From contig NC_086173.1 in the NCBI RefSeq assembly GCF_023053635.1, positions 145,808,697 to 145,872,696 of the forward strand: DNA of 64,000 bases, read 5' to 3'. Made by a program: the position numbers and the translations under genes. Every line of letters starts with the position of its first letter. The stretch's first letter is position 1. The notes beneath the pieces are model-generated. The model did no database searches, was not told the DNA's origin, and was given only the letters and a program-made list of their open reading frames with translations. The stretch is from Elgaria multicarinata webbii. Lineage: Eukaryota; Chordata; Lepidosauria; Squamata; Anguidae. Of the stretch, positions 9,801-22,724 are shown one piece after another.

Positions 9801-12800
9801 CGTGGCAGCTGTCCATCCTTACATCTACAACGAAAAACACAACATTGTTATATTGTAGGTCTCCGCATCTGGCTACTAGGAGGAGGGCCTTCTCTGCTGT
9901 GGCACCCTGGCTGTGGAGTGAGCTCCCTAAAGAGGTTCACCTGGCACCTACGCTATACTCTTTTAGACGCCAGGTGAAGACGATGTGATATCACAGGATA
10001 TTCGTAAACATTCTGACAGCTCATGGGGATGTCTTGGTGCCAGGAGTGATGGCGAATGTTTGTTTGGCAGGGGGAAAGCTTGGCACACAGGATCTTGGGA
10101 AGGAAGGCAGAGGAAATATAGAGTTACTGAGGTTGAGGAGAAGGCCAGTTAAGGGCTTGAGCAGCAAGGAGGCAGTGTCAGGAGGAACCTCACAGTCTAG
10201 GGCAGGGGTGCAGAAATTCTTTCAGCCCCCAGGGCTAAATTCAGTTTTGGTGAAACTCTTAGGGATCACATTCCAGTGGTGGGTAGGGACAAGGGCAAAT
10301 GGCGCAAGGCCCAAAGCCCCCAAATTCCAGCATGCTTCACCTTAAAGCTCTTACTGCTAGTATCTAACCTTTGGAGAGGCATTTCAACATCACCTGCTAG
10401 TATCTAAGCCTCCGGAGAGCCATTGCAATGGGAAGAAATTGCACAAAAGCTAGGAGACCACCAAATGATCAACGTTCAGGGGTGTTAGCAAGGGGGCTAG
10501 GGGAAGGGTGTGTGGACATTTAGGGACCCCCTGAACACTGATGTGGAGGTTCTGCATCCGTTTAGCATCTATAGTGGCTCAGTGCAGAGATGTCAAGAGG
10601 GCTACATTTCAGTTGTAGTAGTATAGCATATACCAGGGGTAGGCAACGTGGTGCCCTCCTGATATTTCGTACAATTCCCATAATCCCCGACTATTGGCCA
10701 TGATGTGAGCTGTAGACCGCCCAGAGAGCTTCGGCTATTGGGCGGTATAGAAATGCAATAAATAAATAAATAGACCAAGACATCTGGAGGGCACAATGGC
10801 TAGTTCCCAACCATCTCTCTTTCTGTCATGCTCCCAGTGAAACAATAGAGAGAAACAACCGTCTTAGGAAGGCTGTGTATTTCTGACACTGCCGTCCCTC
10901 CCGCTCCTGACCCTGGAGCTCACTTTGGGAAGAAGGAGGCAATGCAGCTCCTCTCCCTCTTTGCACAGGCCACTCCAGGATGTTGCACTGCATGCCCAGT
11001 GCTGCACCTTTGCACTCCAGGGCTGAAAAGGGACAGCGAAGTGTTCCTAAGCAAGAACTCCAGCAGCCTCTCCGTAGCCATTGTTAGAGCTGCTTCAGAG
11101 CAGTGCCGAGACCTTATGATACAAGTCTGTCCCTGCCCCTCACTCTGTCCACAGCAATGGCCTTGGTGATGATGGATGGGGCTCCAGATCAAGTTACTGC
11201 CTCAAAATCGTTCACCAGAGTGGATAAAGTTTCCTCAGCGCTGTCTGCTGCCCTAGAGAGCGATGAAGTCTGCACAGGAACGACTTACCTGCTCAAAATG
11301 GTCCTGATGTCCTGTGGAAGGCAGGGGAGAAAGAGAGAAAGAAGATCAGTCTCTCATTTGTTATGCCATAAAATATCATGTAAAGGCTCTGAAATAAAGT
11401 TGGGAGAGGGGAAGTGGCTCAGCAAAGATTTGTATTGTAATCTGGGCAGCCTTGGTCAAGACCTCAAGGCTTCAGTTCCCCGGCCAAACAAGAAGGGAAT
11501 TCACAATGACCTACATGCAAGCTTGTAAAGCTGAATGAAATAAACGTTAGGAACACGGCTCATGAGTATTTCTGAGCTTCTTTTAAGCCATGAACATTGA
11601 TGCTGAGTGCAAAGGTTTACAATTTTGAAATCAAGTTTCTAGTCCACAAGAGTGTGAAGTTAAACTCTATTCAAATATATATACCATCAGCTGGAGAGAG
11701 TGCGGAGGAACTCTTTGTTAATCAAACATCGCGTTGACTTTTACTCAACTCCACAGGAGCCCATAGTCACACAACGGTGGAGTTAGAACATGTTGTGTGG
11801 TGAATCCCCTGTACAAACTCAACTGTGTCAAGAAATTTGTTGTCTAAACTGAACCAGTGTCACCTGACCTCTCCGCTTCCATCTTCCATACTTGTGAAAT
11901 TTAAGTTTTAAGCCCCATGGGCTAAATACCTCTCGGTTTTGCTCGCCTCATTTTCCAAAATATTTTACACAATGAACAAGATCAAACACCAGAATCTTGC
12001 CACTTAGCCTTTATCCTCAATTATTTACTGATGCTTTTTCAGCAGGGACTTAAGCTTACATCCATCAGAGTGCACTTAGCTGCAATTACATCTTTTCACC
12101 AAGGCATAGATGGGTTTACACCCTTTACCCACCCAACAACTAAGAAATTTTTGAGAGGGCTTAAGAACACAATACCAACTGTGAAAAGTATTGTACCTCC
12201 ATGGAGCCTGTCAGTTGTGCTGCAAGCACTGACACGCAAACCCTTCGAGCCTATGGCGTCGACAGACCTTAGGCTACTTACTTTAAAGACTGTCTTTCTA
12301 GTAGCCATTACATCGGCAAGACGGGCAAGTGAGCTTAGAGCTCTTAGGATAGATGTCCCGTACACTATCTTTCATAAGGATAAGGTTGTGCTACGCACAG
12401 ATCCAGCCTTCCTACCTAAGGTAGTGTCTACTTTTCATCTGTCCCAGCATATTACTTTGCCTGCCTTCTTCCCTAATCCAACTACACCTCTTGAGTCTTC
12501 CTTGCACACTCTCGATGTAAGAAGGGCTCTTGCTTTTTACAAAGACAGGACAGAGACATTTAGAAAAACAAAGCAATTGTTTATTTGTTATGGTGAGCCT
12601 TCTAAGGGACTCCCTGTCTCTTGCCAGCGGTTGTCACGCTGGATAGTGGAGACGATTGAATTGGCCTACTCTATCTCTAAATTAGAGTTAGTGAAACCTG
12701 TGACAGCTCATTCCACCAGAGCTGTTTCAACATCGGTGGCTTTCACCAGAGGTGTTCCACTGACTGAAGTCTGTAAAGCCGCAACGTGGTCCACTCCATC

Positions 12801-15042
12801 CACGTTTGTCAAGCACTACAGTTTGGACACCCGTGCGAGGCAGGACTGCTCATTTGGGAGGACAGTGCTTTCGGAGATCTTCAGATGATGCACCAACCCA
12901 CCTCCAAAGGTATGTCAGCTTGCTACTCGCCCATATGTGTGATGCATAGAGACCACGAAGAAGAAATGCAGGTTGCTTACCTGTAACTGTAGTTCTTCGA
13001 GTGGTCATCTATGCATTCACACAACCCACCCACCATCCCCACTTGGTGGTGTGAGACTTATAAATGACACTGTTTTATTGTGGAATGTACTTTACTTTAT
13101 TTACACTCATGTTTATGGGGGCACAACGTCGGACTCCTGTAAACTGAGGTAAGGGCGGGAACCCCATGGACATGCGCGGTAGCGTGGGGGGAGGGGTTCC
13201 CGCCAAAAACGTTCCACTCAGCTATAGTAGGTTCCGGTCTGGTCTCTGCGCAGGCGCAAAGCATAACATAACGACCCCATCTTTTCCCACAGGAAAAGCT
13301 GGTACCTCGCCATCGTCGCTTCGTATGCTGACGCTCTAATACCTAGAGAAGAAGAGGAGTAAATCCTTCTACCAGTCTGGTCCAATTTCCTCCCTTCCCT
13401 ATCCACCGGTGCCGAATGTGCCTTCTGCGATTGGCCTTGGGCTGACTCAACCACGATGGAGTTAGGCTTTGGATGCTGTACCAAAAATTTGACGCCTTCC
13501 TCCTGGATTCGATAAAGAGTCTCTAATCTTTTAGACGTAGCCTGAGTCACAGCAGGTGTCTTCCAAGACAGCTGAGCTGTTTGCTTCAATGCATGTGGAA
13601 CGGGAATAGCAAGTCTTTGATTAGTGGTAGTCTGGAATACATCATAAATGGGGTCCACAACCGATTCGTCCGTTTGTTGGATATCTAATCCCAATGCCTG
13701 TGACATCCTAAGCATATGGTCAGAAAACCTGACCATATCGTCCGAAGGAGAGGAAGGGTCGTCATCGTGGACCTCATCCTCCGGCGAAGGCATCGTTGGA
13801 GTCGCAGCATCACACATATGGGCGAGTAGCAAGCTGACATACCTTTGGAGGTGGGTTGGGGTCCTTTCTCAGGTCATCCTCAGGGGTCCTTCTCCGTGAG
13901 CCCCTGCCAAAGGAAGTGAGGCAGGTGGCTACCAGGAGGAGGGACTTCTCTGCTGTGGCACCCTGGCTGTGGAATTAGCTCCCTAAGGAGGTTCGCTTGT
14001 CACCTACATTATATGCTTTTAGATGCCAGGTGAAGACTACATAGCGCCTCTCCAGAGATGTTCATTTAAAACCCTTTGAACAAAGGGTTTTGTGTTGTTG
14101 TTTTTTAGTCTTAGAAAACTTATGCAAAATCAGGTGTACCAAAGTTTGTTGTTTTCAATGGCCTCAGACACTTCTTTCTCTGCAAAGGACTGGGCTTTTA
14201 ACTACATCAGTCACGAGATCCACAAACTACACAGAATCAATGCAGGAGACAAGAGTCTAAACATGGTTCAGGAAGACAGCACTCTTTCTTGAAGATGCTA
14301 GTTCCTACATTTCTGGATTTAGCACTGAAGCCCAGGAACTGAAGGTCTAAGACAATCTCACCTGCAGGAATTCACTTGCAGGCTGCTCACACTTGTCCTC
14401 CACCTCATTGATCAAGACATCGAGGCGATCTATCTCCTCTGAGAGTTTGGTAGCCACTCCGTCTCTCTTCTGTACAATCTCCTTGTCAAATTTTTTCAGC
14501 ATGATAATCAGGAATCGTTCAATTTTTTCCAAGAACTCATGGATTTGATTAAATTCAGTCTCCACTTTCTGCTTCTCTGTTTGTACATCATCCTGTAACA
14601 AAGAAGGGAAGGACAGAGACAGCCGGGGTGGGAAGAAACAAAGAGAGGGAAACTGAAATAGCACTGATGTTCTCACAGCAGTACCCTACGCAGGTGCCAA
14701 GTTGCTGGAAATGCCAGACTTACCTGGGTGGTCTCCTAAGAGTGAGGAAGGTTGCACAAAACTAACAATTTAAGAAAGCTCTCCGTCTACTGACCCTCTT
14801 GCACAGTTTTTTTAAAATTTATTTTTAAATACGCAAGTATTTAAATACGCAATGTATTTATTTTTAAATACGCAAGTTGCTTAGATCAGAGGAGGATATG
14901 CATACACTCAGTAAATTTGTAAGCCGCCATGATATATTTTATGAAAAGCACTATCTAAATAATTTAAAATAATAAACATTTTTATATACAAAACCCACTT
15001 AGAAATATTTTTAAATATGGCAAGGGGTATATAAATCTATTA

Positions 15043-15101
<59 letters not shown>

Positions 15102-18100
15102 AATAATTAATAACATTCAAAAGTAAGGAATTTTATTTATTATGCACTTCTAGATATGACAGTCTGTGGTTTCCCATCCAAGTTTCTGATCAAGGTTGCA
15201 CCTGATTAGCTTTAGCAATGCTGCACCATCAGTGCTGCCAAACCATTCTCTGGACAGTGCAGGAACACTGCTAAAAGTTTAGATGGTTGTGATGGAGCAA
15301 ATTATCTATCTGCATAAGGGGTGCACAAGCTTTTCAGCCCCAAGGCTTCATTGGGTGTTTGCTAGGATGGCAGGGGCCACATGTGTGCACGCAGGTATGT
15401 ATGTATACATACATGCATGCAGACACACTCAGATACCACACGGAGACACACATCTCAACTTAATCACAAACAAAAAAGAGAGAAGAAAAACATGCTCTAT
15501 GAGCAGCTCTATAGCACATGCTATAGAAGCCTCTTCCCTAGACTGTCTCCAGAGCATCCTAGGAAGCAGTCAAGATCCTTCAAGCACTGTTTTCTTGGAC
15601 GCTCTAGGAACAAGGCTTCTATAGGAGGGCCCTCCCCCCCCCCCGCACCGCCTTTTTGGGCAGTGGTACATTAGATGCTGAGGTCTGCCACACAGGGCTA
15701 GGGGGAGAGGGCATTTTGCACTACTGGTCTATATCCAGAGTGCAAGAAACCTTACACAAGCCCAAGACATAAACAAAGATTAAGCCATACCATATTGGCA
15801 ACAGTCCAATCTGACCAAACCTATCATTACAGAGTAATTATTTCACATCCTGTCTTACCTCCAATGAGTTCAGAGCGTTGTACATGCTTCTTCCTGCCTC
15901 TTCTAATCCTTACAATAACCCTGCGAGGTAGATTAAGGCCATTTCTACACCTGCCTTTTTCCCCCCGGGATCATCCCAGGATCATCCCTGTGCATCCAAA
16001 TGACACACAGGGGATCTTGGGAGCAGGCAGGGACGATCCTTCCATTCTCCTGGGATAATCCTTAGGTGTAGAAAGGGCCTAAGTCAGACTTTCCCAATCT
16101 GGCACTCTCCAGGCATGTTGGAACACAACTCCCATCATTTCCAAACAGCATGGTTATGAGGGCCTGGGAATAATGAGAGTTAAAGTCCAATATATCTGGA
16201 GGATGCCAGGAGTCTATATACCCTATGAAAAGACAGATCTTGGCTTATTAAGGTATGAAGATGCCCCAACCTCCAACAGCAGAAGAAACAAGCCCTCTAT
16301 AATGATGATGATGATGATGATGATGATGATATTTCTTACCCACCTCTCCACTTGGATCAAGGCGGGGAACAACAGTGACTATAAAACACATTAAAAACTG
16401 ATTAAAAGTAATAATTTACCACCAGGTCATGAAACAAGCACCTACCTGATCAGCCTGACTTCTGCATTCCAAGTCTTCTTTGGATTCCTTCAGCTTCTCT
16501 CTCCTTTCCTTCAGAGCTTTCACATGGGTGGCAACTTGTTTCTGAATACAGACAAAGGATACATTTCAGCAGTACTTAAGCATCTTTCCTCCGCCTCTGA
16601 CATTTGGCAAGGGCCATTTTCTACTGGAGACAGCTTGCAACCAAATCCTATGCATGATTACTCAGAAGTTATGGTTCAAAGGAATTTACTATCAGGTAAG
16701 TGTGCACAAGATCTTAGCCTTAAGTTCTTGACAGAGCCTGAACACAAATCTTTAGCTGGCTTTTTTGCCCCTTGCTATAGCATCTAGGAAAAGAATGCTA
16801 ATCAAAATATCGTTGAGAAACAAAATATCGTTAAGAGTCTCTGTGTCGCTAAAATCAGACAAATGGCATGGCGTATTCACCAGTGTCTTCTATGTATGAT
16901 TTTCCAACTGTCATTGATGTGCCCTAAATTCTACTCGAATTTCATATTCATCATTAATTAAAAAAAAAAAAATTCGATTGGGATCTACTGGTAAATCAGC
17001 TGGTGATTTGCAGTATTTATTTATTTAATTTTTAATCCACACAATAACAAGTGTTCTCTGGTGGATTATCCAGAGTTCAAAGAAATAGATTTTCAATGAT
17101 TACTGACTCCCAGTAAATTTAGCAATAGCCAAGGCAGGTTGCTTACCTGTAACTGTAGTTCTTTGAATATATTCACACCTGCATTCACACATATAAGCTC
17201 TGCACCTGTGCAGAGCCTCGTTTCGGGAAACTAATATAGCTGAGGAATTTTAGCAAGAGCCCTCCCCCACCTTCCCAGTGCACATGTGCCCAGCGGTTTT
17301 CTGCTTATTCCCTCAGTTCCTTGAGACTGATCTTGAAGCATCGGAACAGAGATGAATCTTGAGTATCACACTGAGGAGGGGACAGTGGGTGGGTTATATA
17401 TTTTCTTTTGTTTTTATTAAGGATTTTCACATACCATAAACATTACAGCATAATGAAATATAATATGTTATAATATACCTCCCTAAGATGATGATGATGA
17501 TAATAATAATAATAATATAAAAGAAAAAAGGGGGCAAGAAAAAAGGGGGGAAATTTAAACAAATGAATGGAGTGGATCTTATTCCCCTTGTTATCTTTTA
17601 AATTCTTGAAATTATAAATTTACTATAAATTTATTCTATATCAGAAATTTCATACCATTTATACATTCCATATCTCCCTAGCTATGTTTGACATATGTGT
17701 CAGCAGCTCATAATCAATTGTGTGTAAAATGAATTTCCACCATATAACACTAAACCCTTGTGGCTCATCTTTGCCTTGTAATACTCATCACTTATGTGTG
17801 TTTTTTCCACAAATTGCAATACACCATATGTTCTTATACCATGCCACTGGTATAAGTGGGTGTGGTTATATGAATGCAATGGGTTATATGAATGCATGAT
17901 ATGCCTCTTGCATACGAATGCAAGAGGCAACTGGACAACCATCTGTCAGGGATGCTTTAAGGTGGATTCCTGCATTGAGCAGGGGGGGTTGGACTTGATG
18001 GCCTTATAGGCCCCTTCCAACTCTACTATTCTATGATGGCCACTCAAAGAATTACAGTTGCAGTCTTTCTTCTTCGCAGTCTGTGCATCATACATATGGG

Positions 18101-21100
18101 CAAGTAGCGAGCTCACTTACTGGAGGTGGGTCAGTGAGGGATGGACTGTGCACCCGAAGAAGCTATCAGATCTAGCTCGAACATCCAACTGGTGGTGCTG
18201 AATGAATGTAGATGGCCTTAACCAGGCTGCATCAATGTAACGGCAGTCAGAATGGGTTAGAGGATTGTGTCTCCAAGACGACGAAGAGACTCCAATGCAG
18301 TACCATCCATCAAAATAGGTTCCGGACCCCTCTGAGTAACTGCTTTACCTTCAGATGTGAGAAGATGAAGAACCCTTCAATGAGAAGATAGGAGGCAAAG
18401 ATGGAGGCCAAGTAGACAGGGAGGGAAGAGAGTTTTAAACCTTTGCCGAAAAGTGACAAGAGGAACTAAAGAACTTGGTGCAAGGAGCACTGATCAGAGT
18501 CAAAGCCTTCTGCACGTGCAATGGATGAGAAATCTGCCCACTTACAGGCATATGTCTGTCTCACGGCAGGCTTGCGTGCAGCATTGAGAATGTGTTGGAT
18601 CCAAGAAGGGATGTCCTGGTCAGTACCAATTACTGGATCCTCCATGTTGTCATGCAGAGCTTTTGAAGGTTCGGCTGCTGAACTCTGCCTTGTTCCTAGG
18701 TGAGAACTGCTGGAAGCTGAATGCAATTGCCCTTCGCTAGGAGCAGAAGCATGGCAAACCAAAGCTGGTAAGACCAGCATGGGGTGATCAGGATACACTA
18801 TGTCCCATCTGTCCCTATCTTTGCCAGGACTTTGGTGATGAGTGAAACATGTAGAACAGCGCCCCTGTCCACATGAGTGCAAAGGTGTTGCCATAGATTC
18901 CGGCTCCAGATCCACTCAGCAGCAGAACACCAAGCAAACAGTATTGTCATTACTAGTGAATAAGCCAATTTCTGGTGTGCCCCACCACCAAAAAGAGATC
19001 AGGCAGGATGTTCTTGTCCATTTCACACTCATGGGAGATCAGCAATGTCCAGCTGAGCTGATTGGCAGGTACACTGTCTGCACCAGCCACATGGAGCACA
19101 ATCAGACTGAACCAACAGGACACGCACCAATGAGGTGAATAATGAAGACGATAAAAGGGAGTGATCTTGTTCCCCCTGCTTGTTTACATAAGTAACAATG
19201 GCAGTATTGTCTGATGTTACCTGGACCAGTCTGCCCACCAGGTCCAGCTTTAATGCCCTCAACTTCAGCTGGGTGATGTGTTTGGTGGCCTCCCTGGGTG
19301 ACCACCAACTGTGTACTGTGAGGCCCCCGCAATGACTCCCCATCCCAAGAGGGACACACCCACAATCACTATTCAAGAAGGAGCGGGCTGAAGGAAAGTC
19401 ACACCTTACACAAGGTGATCTCGCATTGTCCACCAGTGCAGCAAATTCCTTACCCATGAAGGAGGCTGAAGCTGAGTATGGCAGGCGATTGAAATTGTGG
19501 AGGAACCAGTTCTGAAAATTCGGCATGTACAAGTGGGTGTAATACATGACCGATGTTGTCATAGCCATCAGACAAAGAAGTGAAGCATTGGCAATGCCGT
19601 GGTAGTCCTCCAAGCGAGTAACTTCGCTGCTAGGGAAACTTAAGAACAGGCCTGACCAAACTATGAGTTGAGGAGAGGACCAATGAACTGGAGCTTTTGC
19701 AGAGGCTGCAGATGTGACTTCTCCTCACTGAGGTAGAGGCCCAAATTGCTTAGGAGACTGCAGGTCATCTCAATTGACTGAAGAAGCTGGCACCTGCTTG
19801 ATGCTACCAGTAGCCAGTCATCTATATATAGGTAGATCTCCATCCCATGCACAGGAAAGTAGGAGCACACTACTGCCATGTACTTCATGAAGACCCTCAG
19901 GGCAGTAGTGATGCCGAAGGGCAACACTTGAAATTGGCAGGCCCTACCGTTCCTACATGAATTGAAGAAAACATTTGTAAGACTACTCGATTGTGATGTG
20001 AAAATAGGTGTCCTTCAGGTCAATTGAGGCAAACCAGTCTCCCTTAGAAAGCAGTGGTAGGATCGATGATAGGGAGATGATGCAGACCTTCCTAGGCATA
20101 AACGAGGTGTTGATATCTCTGAGATCCAGGATCAAATGAAGCCCTCCATTCCTCTTCGGTATTGTGAAGTACTGTGAATAAAAACCCATCTCTGAGATGA
20201 CATGGCAGGATGCGTTCTATGTCACCTTTTGCCAAGAGGGTTTGTACTTCCTGCCAAAGGACCTGTGAGGGAGCTGTTGGTCAGAGGGCCCCGAGTGGAA
20301 GGAGGGCATCAAACTCGATCCTGTAGCCCTTCGGGACAATGGAGAGTCTGATGTTATGTTGGTCCAGACTAGCAGAAAAGAAGACAGGCGAGTTCTAAAA
20401 AAAGGAGGTAGTGCAGAAGGACAAAGCAAGGGGGAGGGATTCACAGGTGATGCTTGTTGCCCCTGTTGCCTTCACGGCGAAAACTCCGAAATGAGGCTGA
20501 GGAGTACTGCTGTCTCGGTACAGGAGCCTGCTGTTGAGATGCCTGCCTTGATCCTGATTGGCGGTAGGAATATTGTCTTGCACAGTGACGATACCAGCGG
20601 CGTTGCATGTGTGGTGGTGGCTGTCTCAGCCCCATGCGCCGTGCTCTATTTCGCGCCTTCTGGACTGAATCCATGACCTTATCAGTCTTAGCATTGAAGA
20701 GACTGTGGCCATCAAACGGCAAGTCCTCGATACGAGACTGAGCCTCTTGGGATAGACCTGCAGACCTCAGCCAGGCGCGGCGCCTTAGAGCAACTGCACC
20801 GACCAGAACCTTGGCATTGCAGTCTACCTGGTGCCGGGAGGTGTTGAGCTGCTGCCTGCCTAGTTGCATGGCTTCACCATGCAACACCTGAGCAAGGTCT
20901 CTTTTATCTTCAGGAAGGTGGTCGAAGAGGTGCCTGATCTTCTTCCAGAGGAAGAGTTGATAACCCGACATAACTGCCTGATAGTTGGACACCTTAATTC
21001 CCAAAGCTGCCGAGGAATACAGCCGTCTGCCTAGTAAATCGAGACGGCGACCCTCCTTCTCCACCGGAGAGGAGTGGAATCTCCTTGATTTACCCTGCGC

Positions 21101-22692
21101 TGCCTCAACAATGACAGAGTTCGGCGCTGGGTGAGTGAAGAGAAAACCAGCATCCTTGTCCTGAACGCGATACATCCCCTCAAGTCGTTCAGATGTGGGA
21201 GTCATGGATGAGGGGGCCTTCCATGACTGTTGTACGGTATGATGCAGAGTTGGAAGGAACGGAATTGCCACCGGTTCAATATTCACAACATCAAACACCG
21301 GGTCTTGGATAGGACAGACGGATTGCTCTGTCTCAAGCCCAAATGACTGGGCCATGCGAATGACCTGACCTGTGAACTGCTCCAAATCCTCAGATGGGGA
21401 AATTGCATCCCGGGATCCCACTGCGGCATCTGGTGAAGGGATGGACAGGTACAGTGAAGACTGTGAAGTCGAGTCTGACTGATATCCGTCAGTATCCGAG
21501 AGTGGAGAAGCCTCTGCAGTGTCCAACCTATGGTGCTGCATGTCCTGCACCCCTGTTGAGTGCGACGGAGCCCCCAATGCTGAAGGAACCTCAGTCAATT
21601 GGTGAACTGTAGGAGGCTGCAAGGGCACTGGTTGGTCAAATGAGATCAGGTGTGATGGCTGCCTATGTGGACGCATTGGTTGGGGTGTTACTATGGGAGG
21701 GGGAGCTAGGAGGATACCACCATCATCTTGCGCTCTGGATGCCGTGACCAAAGGTGCTGGTCGATATCGACGAGCACTGCGATTGTAAAACTCCCGGTGA
21801 GGATAGTTTGGCTGGTGGTATTGGTCCATACGATCCATGCCCCAATCTTGAGACCTCTCATAAGGCACGTCCCATTCCGAGTGCCTATCCCAGTCAGACC
21901 ACGAGGATCTGGATCGGTACTGATGCCCCCCATAATGCCTAGAGGTATGATCCCTCTGTACCAATGGCATTGAGGAGACGGAGTCCAGGGAGCTGGGGAG
22001 GCGTGACTGAGACGTTCCATAACGAGGGGATTGATACTGATCTTGGCAAGGCCAAAGAGGCAAAGAGGGTGGTTGAATCAGGGAAGCGTCCCTGATTTCA
22101 CCCTCTGACGTTGATGCAATTGGAGCTGCATCTTGCATCGGGACCGGTACAGCCATCGGTACAGAGGATTGTAGCATTGGTGGAGGAGCAGAAATAGAGA
22201 CTGCAGCAGGTGATCGCACTCTGTCCTGTACTGATTTTGCTGCCTTTGCAGAACTTTTCTTTTTCTTCTTCTTAGTCTCAGAAGATGATGTAGCCGACAA
22301 TTTAGAAGCCCTGGCCATTTTTGTTAGCTCTTTTGCCAACGAAAGTGTCAAAAGCCACTCAGGTGTGGGTGAATCTTGTCCGCTTGGAGACTCCGGCTGT
22401 CCTGAAGTATGAGTTACACTATGGGGTGAGGCTGATCCCAACACATCTAGAGGCTGTAGCGAGGCAAAGGCACTCAGTGTGGGACTAGAAGTCTGAGCCA
22501 TCATCTCCTTCTGTACCTCCACTGCTTCCAATGCCTGTCTCCAGAGAATGGCGTATAGCCGATCAGATGGATTCCTTCGGGCCTGTTTAGTGAGAGGATG
22601 AAGAACGATAGACAGAAGAGGGAGGGGGGAAGAAAGAATAAAATCTCAGCAACGCTTTCAGATTGTTTCACTGAACACAGAGAAGCTTGTTT

Positions 22693-22724
<32 letters not shown>

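Noticed and set aside
9811-9817. Alternative acceptor for gene 2 exon 5 with the exon starting at 9817
   Set aside because: It breaks the frame from the 23-bp exon 4. The AG ending at 9825 keeps frame and gives the family SRC junction.
10920-11528. Open frames around the 23-bp exon 4 of gene 2
   Set aside because: No domain, no family resemblance and no splice-consistent extension; only the micro-exon is supported.
12031-12888. Tyrosine-recombinase frame as a domesticated host gene
   Set aside because: It is flanked by matching DIRS terminal sequence and a gag-like region and lies in an intron; no sign of host exons or a promoter.
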